64,000 nt of DNA from Salipaludibacillus sp047795645 (GTDB taxonomy: Bacteria > Bacillota > Bacilli > Bacillales > Salisediminibacteriaceae), in the NCBI RefSeq assembly GCF_047795645.1, contig NZ_CP181045.1:496001-560000 (forward strand). Reading direction: 5' to 3'. The position numbers and the translations under genes were made by a program. The notes below the pieces were generated by a model. That model did no database searches and had not been told where the DNA came from. It saw only the letters and a list, made by a program, of their open reading frames with translations. The first letter of the stretch is position 1; the number at the start of each line of letters is the position of its first letter. Shown one piece after another: positions 55,820 to 64,000 of this stretch.

Positions 55820-56030
55820 TTAAGCAGCTTTCTGTCCTTGGCTTCTCTTTGTTTTCAGTCGTAATCCTGCGAGTTTCATGGCATTGTAAACAAGTGTAGT
55901 AAAGTCAAAATGAACTTTCGCTCTTTCTCCTGTTCGGTATCGTATATTGTTTAGTTGAAATAACGTTGGGTAGGTTTTAAATCGTATAAAACATCTATAC
56001 TTAGTAGGCTCTCTTGTCGTAAAATGGACA
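55820..56030 (-). pseudogene. Internally deleted IS1182-like transposase remnant
   Basis: Reading leftward from ATG 56030, MSILRQESLLSIDVLYDL and LKPTQRYF match the usual N-terminus of IS1182-family transposases. It then breaks and resumes with a C-terminal-like FILTTLVYNAMKLAGLRLKT and ends at TAA 55820. The catalytic middle is gone. The remainder up to the next gene (56031-56218) shows no feature beyond a GGAGGG site in front of the remnant. Confidence 0.7.
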
Positions 56031-56218
56031 TAGGAGTCTTCCCTCCAGTCAAATTAGTTTGTTCGCTACTTACTAAATTCGACAGTTGGGGAGGTACTCC
56101 TTTTTTTGTCTCTTAAATCTATTGGGCCACAAGGGCTCTGAATTATGAAATTGACTCAGATATAAATGAAAAAAAGTAATTAGATGATGGTAGAGGGAGA
56201 AGAAAGGGGCGAAATAAA

Positions 56219-56806
56219 ATGAAGGATGAATTTTATGATAAAAACATCATATTAGAAAATCATCTTGTAAAACTGGTTCCGTTTGATGAGATGTATGATG
56301 AGCAATTGAGAAAAATCATTTACGATGAGGAAATATATTATACAGTCGAATGTAAGAGTGAGGAAGAATTTCAAAATTACCTTATTGATACTGCAAATCA
56401 AAGAAATTTGCAAAATTCCTATCCTTTTATAGTAATTGATAAAAGAACGAATGAAGTAGCCGGTTCAACAAGGTACGGGAATCTTCAATTTAATAATAAA
56501 CGATTAGAAATTGGATGGACATGGTATGGTGAGCCTTTTAGAGGAAAAGGTTTAAACAAGGCTTGTAAATTCGAATTATTAAAATACGCCTTTGAAGATA
56601 TCGGATTTAGAAGAGTTCAATTTAGTGCAGATGTCAGAAATATTCGCTCTCAAAAAGCAATCAAAAAGTTAGGTGCAACAAAAGAAGGTGTTTTTAGAGC
56701 CAATTATATAGATGCTTTTGGAGTAAGTAGAGATGATGCATACTTTAGTATTATCCATTCAGAGTGGCACGCAATTAAGCAGTATATTTTTAAAGAATTT
56801 ATTTGA
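56219..56806 (+). CDS. GNAT acetyltransferase, RimJ/RimL type
   Basis: A protein of 195 aa with the GNAT fold. Features are VAGSTRYGNLQFNNKRLEIGWTWYG, the acetyl-CoA loop PFRGKGLNKACKFELL and the RVQFSADVRNIRSQKAIKKLGATKEGVFR segment characteristic of the RimJ/RimL branch. It probably acetylates a small molecule or a protein N-terminus. It stands alone after the IS remnant. Confidence 0.88.
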   Translation: MKDEFYDKNIILENHLVKLVPFDEMYDEQLRKIIYDEEIYYTVECKSEEEFQNYLIDTANQRNLQNSYPFIVIDKRTNEVAGSTRYGNLQFNNKRLEIGWTWYGEPFRGKGLNKACKFELLKYAFEDIGFRRVQFSADVRNIRSQKAIKKLGATKEGVFRANYIDAFGVSRDDAYFSIIHSEWHAIKQYIFKEFI

Positions 56807-56982
56807 ACAAGGTATTTCCCCAAATTCCTTAGTCAATATCAAGATGACAAAGTAAGGGAATCCTCGCTTTTTTTAAGCATATTTAGTAGTAAAGCTCTAC
56901 TTTAACTTTATATTTAATCTATATTTTTACACATTTCCTCTCCACGAAGTGAACCTGATAATTTTAATCCTATCTTTTAGAT

Positions 56983-57531
56983 TTATGGTCGTTTTCCCCA
57001 TGGAAATAGCGTTCCAACAATGGTCACAAATCTTTCATTAGAGATCGCTTCAATAACTCCATAACAAATTTCTTCGTGAGTTAGCCATCTAGAATTATCT
57101 TTTTCAATAATGAATCCTAATTGCACTTGTCTATAGAGACAGTTGCTTGGTACAGTTACTTTATTCTTTATATCTTTTAAATTTGAACTGCTACCTAACA
57201 CATGGAATAATTTCCATGGAAGATTATCAGATGAGAGCTCTTGTGAGATCACAGCTAAAACGTTCTTTCCAACTGAATGTATCCAAGCTACAACTAAATC
57301 AACTGGACCGTTTTTTTCTATAGTCATTTTCAGTTGTTCTCTCAATTCACTTTCCTTTATGTAATCTACAAGCAATGGAGTAATACGAACTGATTCTTTT
57401 GAAGCACTTATTAATTGTTTCATATGTTCAGGTGTACGTCCAATGACCGATACGTGATAGCCTTCATTCACTAACCATAATGAAACCTTAGATAACATGC
57501 CTGTACCACCTATAACTAATGCATGCTTGAT
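56983..57531 (-). CDS. Short NAD(P)-binding dehydrogenase (AUC or AUU start)
   Basis: A protein of about 182 aa with an N-terminal Rossmann motif HALVIGGTGMLSKVSLWL and VSVIGRTPEHM. It is shorter than classical SDRs and lacks a clear Tyr-x3-Lys, resembling the small SDR-like proteins annotated in the B. cereus group. GGAGGTGAT lies immediately before ATT ATC AAG CAT; no ATG/GTG/TTG is at a suitable distance. The ATG at 57570 is 12 codons upstream and has no ribosome site. I take AUC 57531 (or AUU 57534) as the start. Function is unknown. It lies 62 bp from the end of the LysR gene. Confidence 0.7.
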   Translation of the reverse strand: MKHALVIGGTGMLSKVSLWLVNEGYHVSVIGRTPEHMKQLISASKESVRITPLLVDYIKESELREQLKMTIEKNGPVDLVVAWIHSVGKNVLAVISQELSSDNLPWKLFHVLGSSSNLKDIKNKVTVPSNCLYRQVQLGFIIEKDNSRWLTHEEICYGVIEAISNERFVTIVGTLFPWGKRP

Positions 57532-57592
57532 AATATCACCTCCTAAAAAGAAAATATTACTTCTAACCATCCATATTTATTTTTAGAATAAC

Positions 57593-58480
57593 TTATTCAT
57601 TCATATAAGTATATAAATTTGTAATAAAATGCTGTAATAACGGAGTGATTGGTCGATCCTTTCTGTAAATGAGAGATAGGCATCGATTTTTTTCTAAGCT
57701 AGGAATATCAAAACAAACCAATTCTTCACGTGCGATTTCATTTTCAATCGCTTTCTTCGATAAAATCGAGCATCCAGTTCCCATGATGACCATTCTTCTG
57801 ATTGCCTCAATATTTGTTAACTCCATTTTGATGTTAAGTGAAAAATGATTCTCCTCCGCCCACTTATCAACCATTTCTCTCGTTGAACCTCTTTTGTGTA
57901 AAATAAGTGGCTCTTTTTGCAGTTTTTCTTCGCTCACCTCTTTTATATTAGAATTCCCACCTTGATTAGGCATAACAAAAACAAGATTATCTTTTACTAG
58001 CCGTTTGACATTTACTTGCTCATGTTGAAACCCTTGTTCTGAAATAATTCCTAAATCAATTTCCTTCAGTATAATCAACTCAATTACTTTTGGCGCTGTT
58101 TCAATATGTAAGTCGACACGTACTTGAGGGAACTCATTTACAAAAGGTGTTAACACTTTTGGGAGCAAGTAATTTGCTGGTACATTACTCGCACCGATCA
58201 ATAGCTCTCCTTTATGGAACGATTGGTAATCTTTCATGACTCTATTAGTTTCTGACATTAAACCTAAAATTTCAGTTGCATAATAATTTAACGTCTGACC
58301 CGCTGCTGTTAAAACTATTTTTTCTCGTTTCCTCTCATAGAGTTTTACTCCTAAGGAAGTCTCTAATTTTTTCAAATGAAACGAGACAGTAGGCTGTTTA
58401 AGCCCTAATATTTCAGCTACTTTTGTGACGTTTCTACTGTCACTATAATGATAAAAGATTTCGAGTTGTTTTAAATTCAT
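57593..58480 (-). CDS. LysR-family transcriptional regulator
   Basis: A protein of 295 aa. The N-terminal winged HTH reads MNLKQLEIFYHYSDSRNVTKVAEILGL, QPTVSFHLKKLETSLG. A C-terminal type-2 periplasmic-binding effector domain covers about residues 90-290. It diverges from an ABC transporter operon with a dyad between them, so it probably controls that operon in response to the transported ligand or a derived metabolite. Confidence 0.92.
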   Translation of the reverse strand: MNLKQLEIFYHYSDSRNVTKVAEILGLKQPTVSFHLKKLETSLGVKLYERKREKIVLTAAGQTLNYYATEILGLMSETNRVMKDYQSFHKGELLIGASNVPANYLLPKVLTPFVNEFPQVRVDLHIETAPKVIELIILKEIDLGIISEQGFQHEQVNVKRLVKDNLVFVMPNQGGNSNIKEVSEEKLQKEPLILHKRGSTREMVDKWAEENHFSLNIKMELTNIEAIRRMVIMGTGCSILSKKAIENEIAREELVCFDIPSLEKNRCLSLIYRKDRPITPLLQHFITNLYTYMNE

Positions 58481-58507
58481 CTCGTTCCTCCTGCTCTATT
58501 GTACCCA

Positions 58508-58540
58508 TCAATTATAGATAAAATCTATGTCGATATTGAT
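58508..58540. promoter_or_regulatory. Candidate LysR binding site
   Basis: ATCAAT and ATTGAT flank the inner dyad ATAGAT-3nt-ATCTAT (58514-58528), in the gap between the LysR gene and the ABC operon. It contains the T-N11-A type spacing expected for LysR regulators. Confidence 0.5.
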
Positions 58541-58644
58541 TATACATAGAAAATATTGATGCAATGTTAATTCTAGCTTAATTTTTGCTTAACATTACTG
58601 CTTTAAAGTTAGAACTGTAATAAGTATTGAGAGGAGGTTGAGCC

Positions 58645-59781
58645 TTGAATATTGTGATAACCGCTATTGAAAAGTCATTTGGAAAATTAAAAGCTTTGCA
58701 TCCGTTTGATTTCACAATACATGCTGGAGAATTTGTTAGTTTACTAGGTCCTTCTGGTTGTGGAAAAACAACCTTGCTACGGATGATAGCTGGTCTAGAA
58801 GAACCTGACCAGGGTGAAATTAGCTTTGGGGATCAAGTAGTGTTCTCTAAAAAAGATCATGTTAATAAAGCACCGCAAAAAAGGAATATCGGCATGGTTT
58901 TCCAAGACTTCGCGCTTTGGCCGCATATGACCGTATTTGAAAATGTTGCTTACAGCTTAAAGGCAACAGGTAAAAAGCGAGGATTAAAAGAAAAAGTTAT
59001 CGAAGCGTTAGAAAATGTGCAATTATCCGATCATGCGGAGCGCTATCCTCATCAACTATCAGGAGGGCAGCAACAGCGTGTTGCGATTGCAAGAGCAATT
59101 GCCAGTGATCCATCTATTATTCTATTGGATGAACCATTAAGTGCACTCGATGCGTCCTTGCGTGATGAGATGAGAATTCTATTACAGCACTTGGTGAAAA
59201 AATTGAATATGACTGCGTTGTATGTCACACATGATCAAAATGAAGCAATGGCGATGTCAGATCGGGTCGTTGTATTGCATGCAGGAGAAAAGATGCAGGC
59301 AGCGACACCGGAGGAGGTTTACGCAGAACCGATTAATGATACCGTTGCTTCGTTTGTTGGAAAAGGAAGGTTATTAAATGGGCAATTCAAAACATATAGA
59401 AATGTAAGTTATTTGAAAATGAATCACCTCGTTCAATTACCTATACCACAATTAACCGAATCGATTCTTGAAAATGAGTGGATAACAGTGATCATAAGAC
59501 CGGAACAAATTAAATTGTCAACAAATGAAATCGAGACAGGATTAAAAGGCTTTATTGAAACTGTTAGTTTTTTAGGAGAGCGATATGAAGTGACGTTCAA
59601 GATAGATGGGAGTGATGAATCGCTGTTTGCTTATTCACCGAATCGCTTGGAAATTGGAAAAGAAATCTATTTTGAAATCAACACAAGATCGATCCATATT
59701 ATCCAAACGCAACATCAACAAGGGAGCACGAAACCGACGTTTTCTCAAAAACAAGGAGGAATAAAACATGAAACAGCTTAA
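58645..59781 (+). CDS. ABC transporter ATPase (Fbp/phosphonate/polyamine class)
   Basis: A protein of 378 aa with Walker A (GPSGCGKTTLLRMIAGL), Q-loop (VFQDFALWPHMT), signature LSGGQQQRVAIARAI, Walker B (IILLDEPLSALD) and switch His (YVTHDQNEAM). A C-terminal TOBE-like domain covers about 285-360. TTG 58645 follows GAGGAGG. It overlaps the binding-protein gene by 14 bp. It energises import of the ligand bound by the lipoprotein that follows. Confidence 0.92.
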   Translation: MNIVITAIEKSFGKLKALHPFDFTIHAGEFVSLLGPSGCGKTTLLRMIAGLEEPDQGEISFGDQVVFSKKDHVNKAPQKRNIGMVFQDFALWPHMTVFENVAYSLKATGKKRGLKEKVIEALENVQLSDHAERYPHQLSGGQQQRVAIARAIASDPSIILLDEPLSALDASLRDEMRILLQHLVKKLNMTALYVTHDQNEAMAMSDRVVVLHAGEKMQAATPEEVYAEPINDTVASFVGKGRLLNGQFKTYRNVSYLKMNHLVQLPIPQLTESILENEWITVIIRPEQIKLSTNEIETGLKGFIETVSFLGERYEVTFKIDGSDESLFAYSPNRLEIGKEIYFEINTRSIHIIQTQHQQGSTKPTFSQKQGGIKHETA

Positions 59782-60805
59782 AGCTAAAGGATTAGTTATG
59801 TCAGGTATATCAATAGCACTATTATTATCAGCATGTGGTCAAGAGTCTGAAGAAGAGGCAGAAGCTAGTGGAAATAATCAAACCGATCAAGCAGAGACAG
59901 GGGAGTTGACCATTTATTCATCAGGGCCAGGAGGAATGGCGGAACAATTAGTTGATGCTTTTGAGGAAGAAACGGGTGTGGAAGTGGACATGTTTCAAGG
60001 AACGACAGGTGACGTTTTAGGTCGTCTTCAGGCAGAGGAAGATAACCCGATTGCAGATGTAGTTGTTCTTGCATCGCTTCCACCCGCATTGGAGTATAAA
60101 GACAGAGGAATGACACTCGCTTATGAGTCCGAGTATGCCGATTCATTACATGACGGTTGGTTTGATGATGACTTTCATTATTATGGGTTTAGTGCTTCCG
60201 CATTAGGGTTGAGTTACAATACTGAACTTCTAGAGGATCTACCAGAAGATTGGAGTGACTTAACTGAAGCGCGTTTCTCAGATCAATTAGCTGTCCCAGA
60301 TCCAACGCAATCAGGAACAGCTAGAGATTTTGTCGCTGCATTTATTAACCAAGAAGGGGACGATGGCTGGGAACTACTTGAGCAATTAGCTGGTAATGGA
60401 TTGACCCTTGAAGGTGCAAATAATCCAGCACTACAAACAGTTATTACAGGTGCCAATACGATGGTGATGGCAGGAGTCGATTACATGGTTTATAACAATA
60501 TGGAACAAGGAGAGCCCGTCGATTTGATTTTTCCTGAAAGTGGAACAATGATCACACCTAGACCAGCATTTATTCTTGAAAGTGCTGAAAATATTGATTC
60601 CGCTCAGCAATATATTGATTTCATTTTGTCTGATCAAGGGCAAGAAATTGTTGCTGATGCCTATTTATTGCCTTCTCGTGTAGATATACAACCTCATGAA
60701 ATTCGTGCTGGCGTAGAAGATATTCCGCAACTTGATTTCGAGTGGAGTTACTTGGAAGAACACAATGAAGATATATTAGAACGTTTCTTGGAGATTGTTC
60801 GATAA
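59768..60805 (+). CDS. ABC transporter binding lipoprotein (Fbp/AEP type)
   Basis: A protein of 345 aa: lipoprotein signal (LLLSACGQ) and a type-2 binding fold (LTIYSSGPGGMAEQLVDAFEEETGVEV, QAEEDNPIADVVVLASLP, LSYNTELLEDLPEDWSDL, AVPDPTQSGTARDFVAAF). The paired tyrosines that bind ferric iron in FbpA are not seen (VDYMVYNNMEQG). An organic phosphate or phosphonate such as 2-aminoethylphosphonate is therefore more likely than iron. The permease gene follows 3 bp later. Confidence 0.87.
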   Translation: MKQLKAKGLVMSGISIALLLSACGQESEEEAEASGNNQTDQAETGELTIYSSGPGGMAEQLVDAFEEETGVEVDMFQGTTGDVLGRLQAEEDNPIADVVVLASLPPALEYKDRGMTLAYESEYADSLHDGWFDDDFHYYGFSASALGLSYNTELLEDLPEDWSDLTEARFSDQLAVPDPTQSGTARDFVAAFINQEGDDGWELLEQLAGNGLTLEGANNPALQTVITGANTMVMAGVDYMVYNNMEQGEPVDLIFPESGTMITPRPAFILESAENIDSAQQYIDFILSDQGQEIVADAYLLPSRVDIQPHEIRAGVEDIPQLDFEWSYLEEHNEDILERFLEIVR

Positions 60806-60808
60806 GTC

Positions 60809-62473
60809 ATGAAAATTCGTCGGTTTTCCATGTCATCATTAAATAAAGTGGCGGCTTTTGCCGTATTAGGTATTTTAGTTTTTATCCCACTATTTTTAGT
60901 AATCTTACGAAGTGTTTCTCCAGATGGAAGTTTTGCAGGATTTGCACCATTTCGAATCTTACTTGAAGAACAAAATATTGAAATTTTAACGAATTCGATT
61001 TTATTAGGCCTAGGGGTTGTAACATTATCGTCGTTGATCTCGGCGCCCCTTGCTTTTTTCATGGCTCGAACAGAACTGGGAAAGCATCGTTGGATTGACA
61101 TTGTGTTAATCATTCCATTTATGACCCCTCCTTATATCGGTGCGATGGGGTGGATATTATCCATGCAACCAAATGGGTATGCAGAACAACTATTTCCATT
61201 TTTAGCACCCGTGACGCCTTTGTTTTTTTCATATTTTGGTATGGTGTTAGTGATGAGTCTCCACCTATTCCCATTTATTTATTTGATTATGAAGAACAAC
61301 TTGGCGAACATCGGTGGCAGGTTAGAAGAAGCAGGTATTATTCACGGTGGGAGTTTTTATTATCGCATGAAGCGAATCGTTATCCCATTATTTATCTCCG
61401 GGTATAGCATGGGGGCACTACTCGTTTTCGTCAAAACGTTAGGGGAATTTGGCACTCCAGTAACTTTGGGGAATCGAATTGGTTACTATGTACTAACATC
61501 TGAAATTCACAAACACGCCTCCACGTGGCCGATCGACTTTGGAACAGCAGCAATTTTATCTACGATGCTGTTAAGTGTCAGCATGATGATTTGGTATCTC
61601 CAACAATGGTTTGTTAGCCGCAGACACGATAAGGTTGTTTCAGGAAAAGGTCAAACGAAAGCATTTATCCCTTTAGGAAAAAAGAAAGTATTTGCTTGGA
61701 TATATTTAGTAATTATCCTTGGACTCGCGATTGGTATTCCATATTTTTCTGTTGTCTTAACGGCCTTTCTTAACATTCAAGGAGATGGATTAGCTTTTTC
61801 GAATTTAACGTTGAAACATCTGGTCGAACTATTTAGTGGAAGTGGACGAGGAGCATTGTGGAATAGCATTTGGCTAGCTGCAATAGCGGCAACTGTTGCT
61901 GTAATTATAGGCATTTGGGTGTCAATTATCATCAAGAAAAAACGAGGTAAAACAGAACAAAGCATTGACTTTTTAAGTCTAGCGCCAAATACGGTACCAG
62001 GAATTGTCGTGGTCGTAGGTTTGATCTTATTTTGGAATTCAAGGTGGAACCCGGCACCTGTTTATAATACATGGGTGATGCTTGTATTAACCTATGTCAT
62101 TTTATATTTACCGTTCACCGTGCAGAATATTAAAGCTATCTATGGCCAGCTAGGTGACTCCCTTTTTCAAGCGGCAAAGATGAGTGGAGCTAGTCAAACG
62201 TACATGGTTCGTACAGTATTGATCCCGTTGATACTTCCTGGTATCTTAGCAGGATGGATTATGACATTCACAATTTCAATGCGGGAATTAGTAGGATCTT
62301 TGATATTAAGACCGCCGAATATGCATACATCTGCAACATTTATTTACGCAGAATTTGAACAAGGGACGGTTGCACTAGGGATGTCGATGGCACTAGTTTC
62401 AGTCGGATTCACGACGATGGTGTTAATCGTTGTCGAGCAAATGAAAAACCGTTCACAAAAATATCGAAGATGA
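60809..62473 (+). CDS. ABC transporter permease, fused two-module (FbpB type)
   Basis: A protein of 554 aa with two permease modules, each of about six helices. EAA-type loops are EEAGIIHGGSFYYRMKRIVIP in the first half and QAAKMSGASQTYMVRTVLIP in the second. The fused arrangement is usual for the FbpB/PhnV-like class. It is translated together with the binding-protein and ATPase genes. Confidence 0.92.
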   Translation: MKIRRFSMSSLNKVAAFAVLGILVFIPLFLVILRSVSPDGSFAGFAPFRILLEEQNIEILTNSILLGLGVVTLSSLISAPLAFFMARTELGKHRWIDIVLIIPFMTPPYIGAMGWILSMQPNGYAEQLFPFLAPVTPLFFSYFGMVLVMSLHLFPFIYLIMKNNLANIGGRLEEAGIIHGGSFYYRMKRIVIPLFISGYSMGALLVFVKTLGEFGTPVTLGNRIGYYVLTSEIHKHASTWPIDFGTAAILSTMLLSVSMMIWYLQQWFVSRRHDKVVSGKGQTKAFIPLGKKKVFAWIYLVIILGLAIGIPYFSVVLTAFLNIQGDGLAFSNLTLKHLVELFSGSGRGALWNSIWLAAIAATVAVIIGIWVSIIIKKKRGKTEQSIDFLSLAPNTVPGIVVVVGLILFWNSRWNPAPVYNTWVMLVLTYVILYLPFTVQNIKAIYGQLGDSLFQAAKMSGASQTYMVRTVLIPLILPGILAGWIMTFTISMRELVGSLILRPPNMHTSATFIYAEFEQGTVALGMSMALVSVGFTTMVLIVVEQMKNRSQKYRR

Positions 62474-62500
62474 AAACTTATAATAATAGAGGTTGATGTT

Positions 62501-63778
62501 ATGAAAGTCACATTTTTAGGAGGAGCAGGTGAATATGGTCGATCCTGTTTCTTACTACAGTTCGAAAAACAAACAATTTTGATCGATGCTGGCGTCATGA
62601 AAAGTGGGATGACTACAGATGAAACGTACCCAATGTTAACGGAAGCGATAGTTAAAAAAATTGACGCCGTTTTTATAACCCATGCACATGAAGATCATGT
62701 AGCGGCTTTACCGATGTTAGCTAAATTAGGCTATAAAGGTAACATCTATGCAACAACAGAAACAATTAACCAGGCGATACAAACGATCGAAAAATGGACT
62801 GACTTTCAAAAGCAGACCCAGCAAGTCGTCCCATATGAACGTCACCATATAAATGATTTAAGGTTTGTGACGATCACTAAAGATTCCCGAAAAACATGGA
62901 ACCCGTCACGTGAAATAGACAACCTCGATTACATGTTTGGGATGAGCGGACACACGGTCGGTTCCGTTTGGTATGTATTTCGCTTTCAAAGCAAACATGT
63001 ATTCTTTTCAGGAGACTATTCCTATGAATCTGACTTACTAATGATCGAAGAACCGCCAAATCTATCGATTGATTTGGCAATATTAGATGGAGCATACGCC
63101 GACTCAACTCACTCACAAGCCGACAATTTACACACAATACGTACAACCGTACAAAAAGCGATGCAACAAAAGACGACAGTTATTTTTCAAGGGCCTCTTT
63201 CGGGGAAAACGCAAGATTTAATGAAATTCATCGGGGAAGCATTTAAGAAAGAAGTGGCAGTTCGACTAGTTGTTGATCAAGAACTGATGAATCACACAAA
63301 TGTTTTGATGGGAAATACCGAGTGGCTCCGACCCGAATCAGCGGAAAACATGAAACGTGTTTTATCTGACTTTAGAGTCACAAATGTCGATCAATGGATC
63401 GAGATACCAGATCCTTTTATCGGGTTCTGTTCTGAAGAACAAATTATTACTTGGTTGAATCAACAACATCACACACCTGTGACAGTCATCACAACGGGTC
63501 CAAAACAAAAAGAAATTATCGCATTATCTCAAAAGCTAGATTCCGTTTCGTATCAACAAGTAAGATATAAAGTGCACCCAAGTTTGTATGAATCGAAACA
63601 GATGATAAAAAAGCTTCATCCACAAATAACCGTGTTTACTCACGGATTAAATAAACAAATAAAAGCAATGAGAAAAGCTATTGATAACGTAACAAAGATT
63701 AAACTGATGAATACAGGAGATACGATTACTGTTCCGTCCTTTGAGCATAATATTCGAAAAAATAATCAGTGTAATTGA
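62501..63778 (+). CDS. Metallo-beta-lactamase-fold hydrolase (RNase J-like)
   Basis: A protein of 425 aa. The MBL zinc motif FITHAHEDHVAALP is near residue 62, with later ligands in MSGHTVGSVWYVF and FFSGDYSYES, followed by an Asp in LAILDGAYAD. The region after residue 200 resembles a beta-CASP insertion (QGPLSGKTQDLMKF), as in RNA-processing MBL enzymes, and a late His lies in TVFTHGLNKQIK. Only 27 bp separate it from the permease gene. In this operon it may instead be a phosphodiesterase acting on the imported ligand. ATG 62501 follows AGAGGTTGATGTT. Confidence 0.82.
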   Translation: MKVTFLGGAGEYGRSCFLLQFEKQTILIDAGVMKSGMTTDETYPMLTEAIVKKIDAVFITHAHEDHVAALPMLAKLGYKGNIYATTETINQAIQTIEKWTDFQKQTQQVVPYERHHINDLRFVTITKDSRKTWNPSREIDNLDYMFGMSGHTVGSVWYVFRFQSKHVFFSGDYSYESDLLMIEEPPNLSIDLAILDGAYADSTHSQADNLHTIRTTVQKAMQQKTTVIFQGPLSGKTQDLMKFIGEAFKKEVAVRLVVDQELMNHTNVLMGNTEWLRPESAENMKRVLSDFRVTNVDQWIEIPDPFIGFCSEEQIITWLNQQHHTPVTVITTGPKQKEIIALSQKLDSVSYQQVRYKVHPSLYESKQMIKKLHPQITVFTHGLNKQIKAMRKAIDNVTKIKLMNTGDTITVPSFEHNIRKNNQCN

Positions 63779-63904
63779 AACTTTACAATACTATCAAACT
63801 CTCTTAACAATCATCATTTATAGTATAACTATACCAACAAAATAACAGACTCCAGCTTCATAATGTAGTGATTCCCCCCTTTCATTACATATATATCGGA
63901 TTTA

Positions 63905-63935
63905 CCAGGCCATCAATGATGGCCTGGCTTTTTTC
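63905..63935 (+). terminator. Terminator after the MBL gene
   Basis: CCAGGCCATC and GATGGCCTGG form a perfect stem with loop AAT, then TTTTTT. Confidence 0.93.
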
Positions 63936-63962
63936 TGTCAAAACAAACAGAGAGAAAAAGCA

Positions 63963-63991
63963 GGAAGCGTAGGGACGGTTCTTCTGCTTCC
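63963..63991 (+). repeat. REP-like element at right edge
   Basis: GGAAGC, AGGGACGGTTCT core and GCTTCC; 27 bp after the terminator. Confidence 0.85.
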
Positions 63992-64000
63992 TCTTTGCCT

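Noticed and set aside
59768..60805. Ferric-iron transporter (FbpABC) assignment
   Set aside because: The consecutive tyrosines that bind Fe3+ in FbpA are missing and no Fur-like box precedes the operon.

Overview
The window is AT-rich, tightly packed DNA with strong AGGAGG-type ribosome binding sites, frequent TTG/GTG starts, lipoprotein signal peptides, a class B sortase, NEAT heme-binding surface proteins, an NCS1 permease and PucR, RpiR, LysR and YesN/YesM regulators. Together these point to a Gram-positive member of the Bacillaceae. Several extracellular lipoproteins are extremely rich in Glu and Asp, which would suit an alkaliphilic or salt-tolerant Bacillus relative; that habitat call is inference. 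No rRNA, tRNA, CRISPR array or intact transposon was seen.

Region by region. 1-1.4 kb: the right end of a MotA/ZorA-like and OmpA/MotB-like ion-driven motor pair. 1.6-2.0 kb: a stand-alone lipoprotein with a complete CuA copper motif. 2.7-16.1 kb: a full reductive pyrimidine catabolic region. It holds a nitrilase-fold amidohydrolase, PreT, PreA, dihydropyrimidinase, an NCS1 permease, a small unknown protein, a PucR regulator, a CoA-acylating semialdehyde dehydrogenase, an omega-amino-acid transaminase and alanine dehydrogenase. Together they could take uracil or thymine through beta-alanine (or its methyl homologue) to acetyl-CoA or propionyl-CoA. 16-30.4 kb: single genes (GH43 glycosidase, oligoendopeptidase F, nitrate/nitrite-type MFS porter, acyltransferase, methyltransferase, RpiR with 6-phosphogluconate dehydrogenase, cupredoxin, ThuA-like protein, GltS-like symporter) and two paralogous SurA-N lipoproteins. 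30.5-40.8 kb: an Isd-type heme acquisition island. It has an IsdG monooxygenase, two complete heme ABC transporters, a one-NEAT and a four-NEAT wall protein, sortase B and four Fur-like boxes. 41-46.5 kb: a short-chain dehydrogenase pseudogene, a CNNM/CorC transporter, a solitary MurE-like ligase, a divergent IF-3 paralogue and an MFS transporter. 46.6-53.5 kb: a YesN/YesM two-component system with a CUT1 sugar ABC transporter lacking an ATPase. 53.7-56.8 kb: a tandem YusW-like lipoprotein, a DsbA/FrnE-type gene interrupted by UGA exactly at its first active-site cysteine, an IS1182-like remnant and a GNAT acetyltransferase. 57-63.8 kb: a short dehydrogenase, then a LysR regulator divergent from an Fbp/phosphonate-type ABC transporter and a metallo-beta-lactamase-fold hydrolase.

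Two dispersed repeat families run through the window. One is a structured element of about 95 bp (four copies, all in one orientation, three directly after a gene's terminator). The other is a 29-bp REP-like hairpin bounded by GGAAGC and GCTTCC (at least eleven copies, some as head-to-head doublets). One REP-like copy now encodes the C-terminus of the nitrate-type porter.

The most notable observation is the DsbA/FrnE gene with UGA in place of the catalytic Cys codon, followed by a SECIS-like hairpin. It is either a selenoprotein or a single-base nonsense allele of an otherwise intact gene. Other items for follow-up are two genes that seem to start at AUU/AUC, the IF-3 and MurE paralogues, and a 146-nt inverted-repeat leader before the pyrimidine permease.
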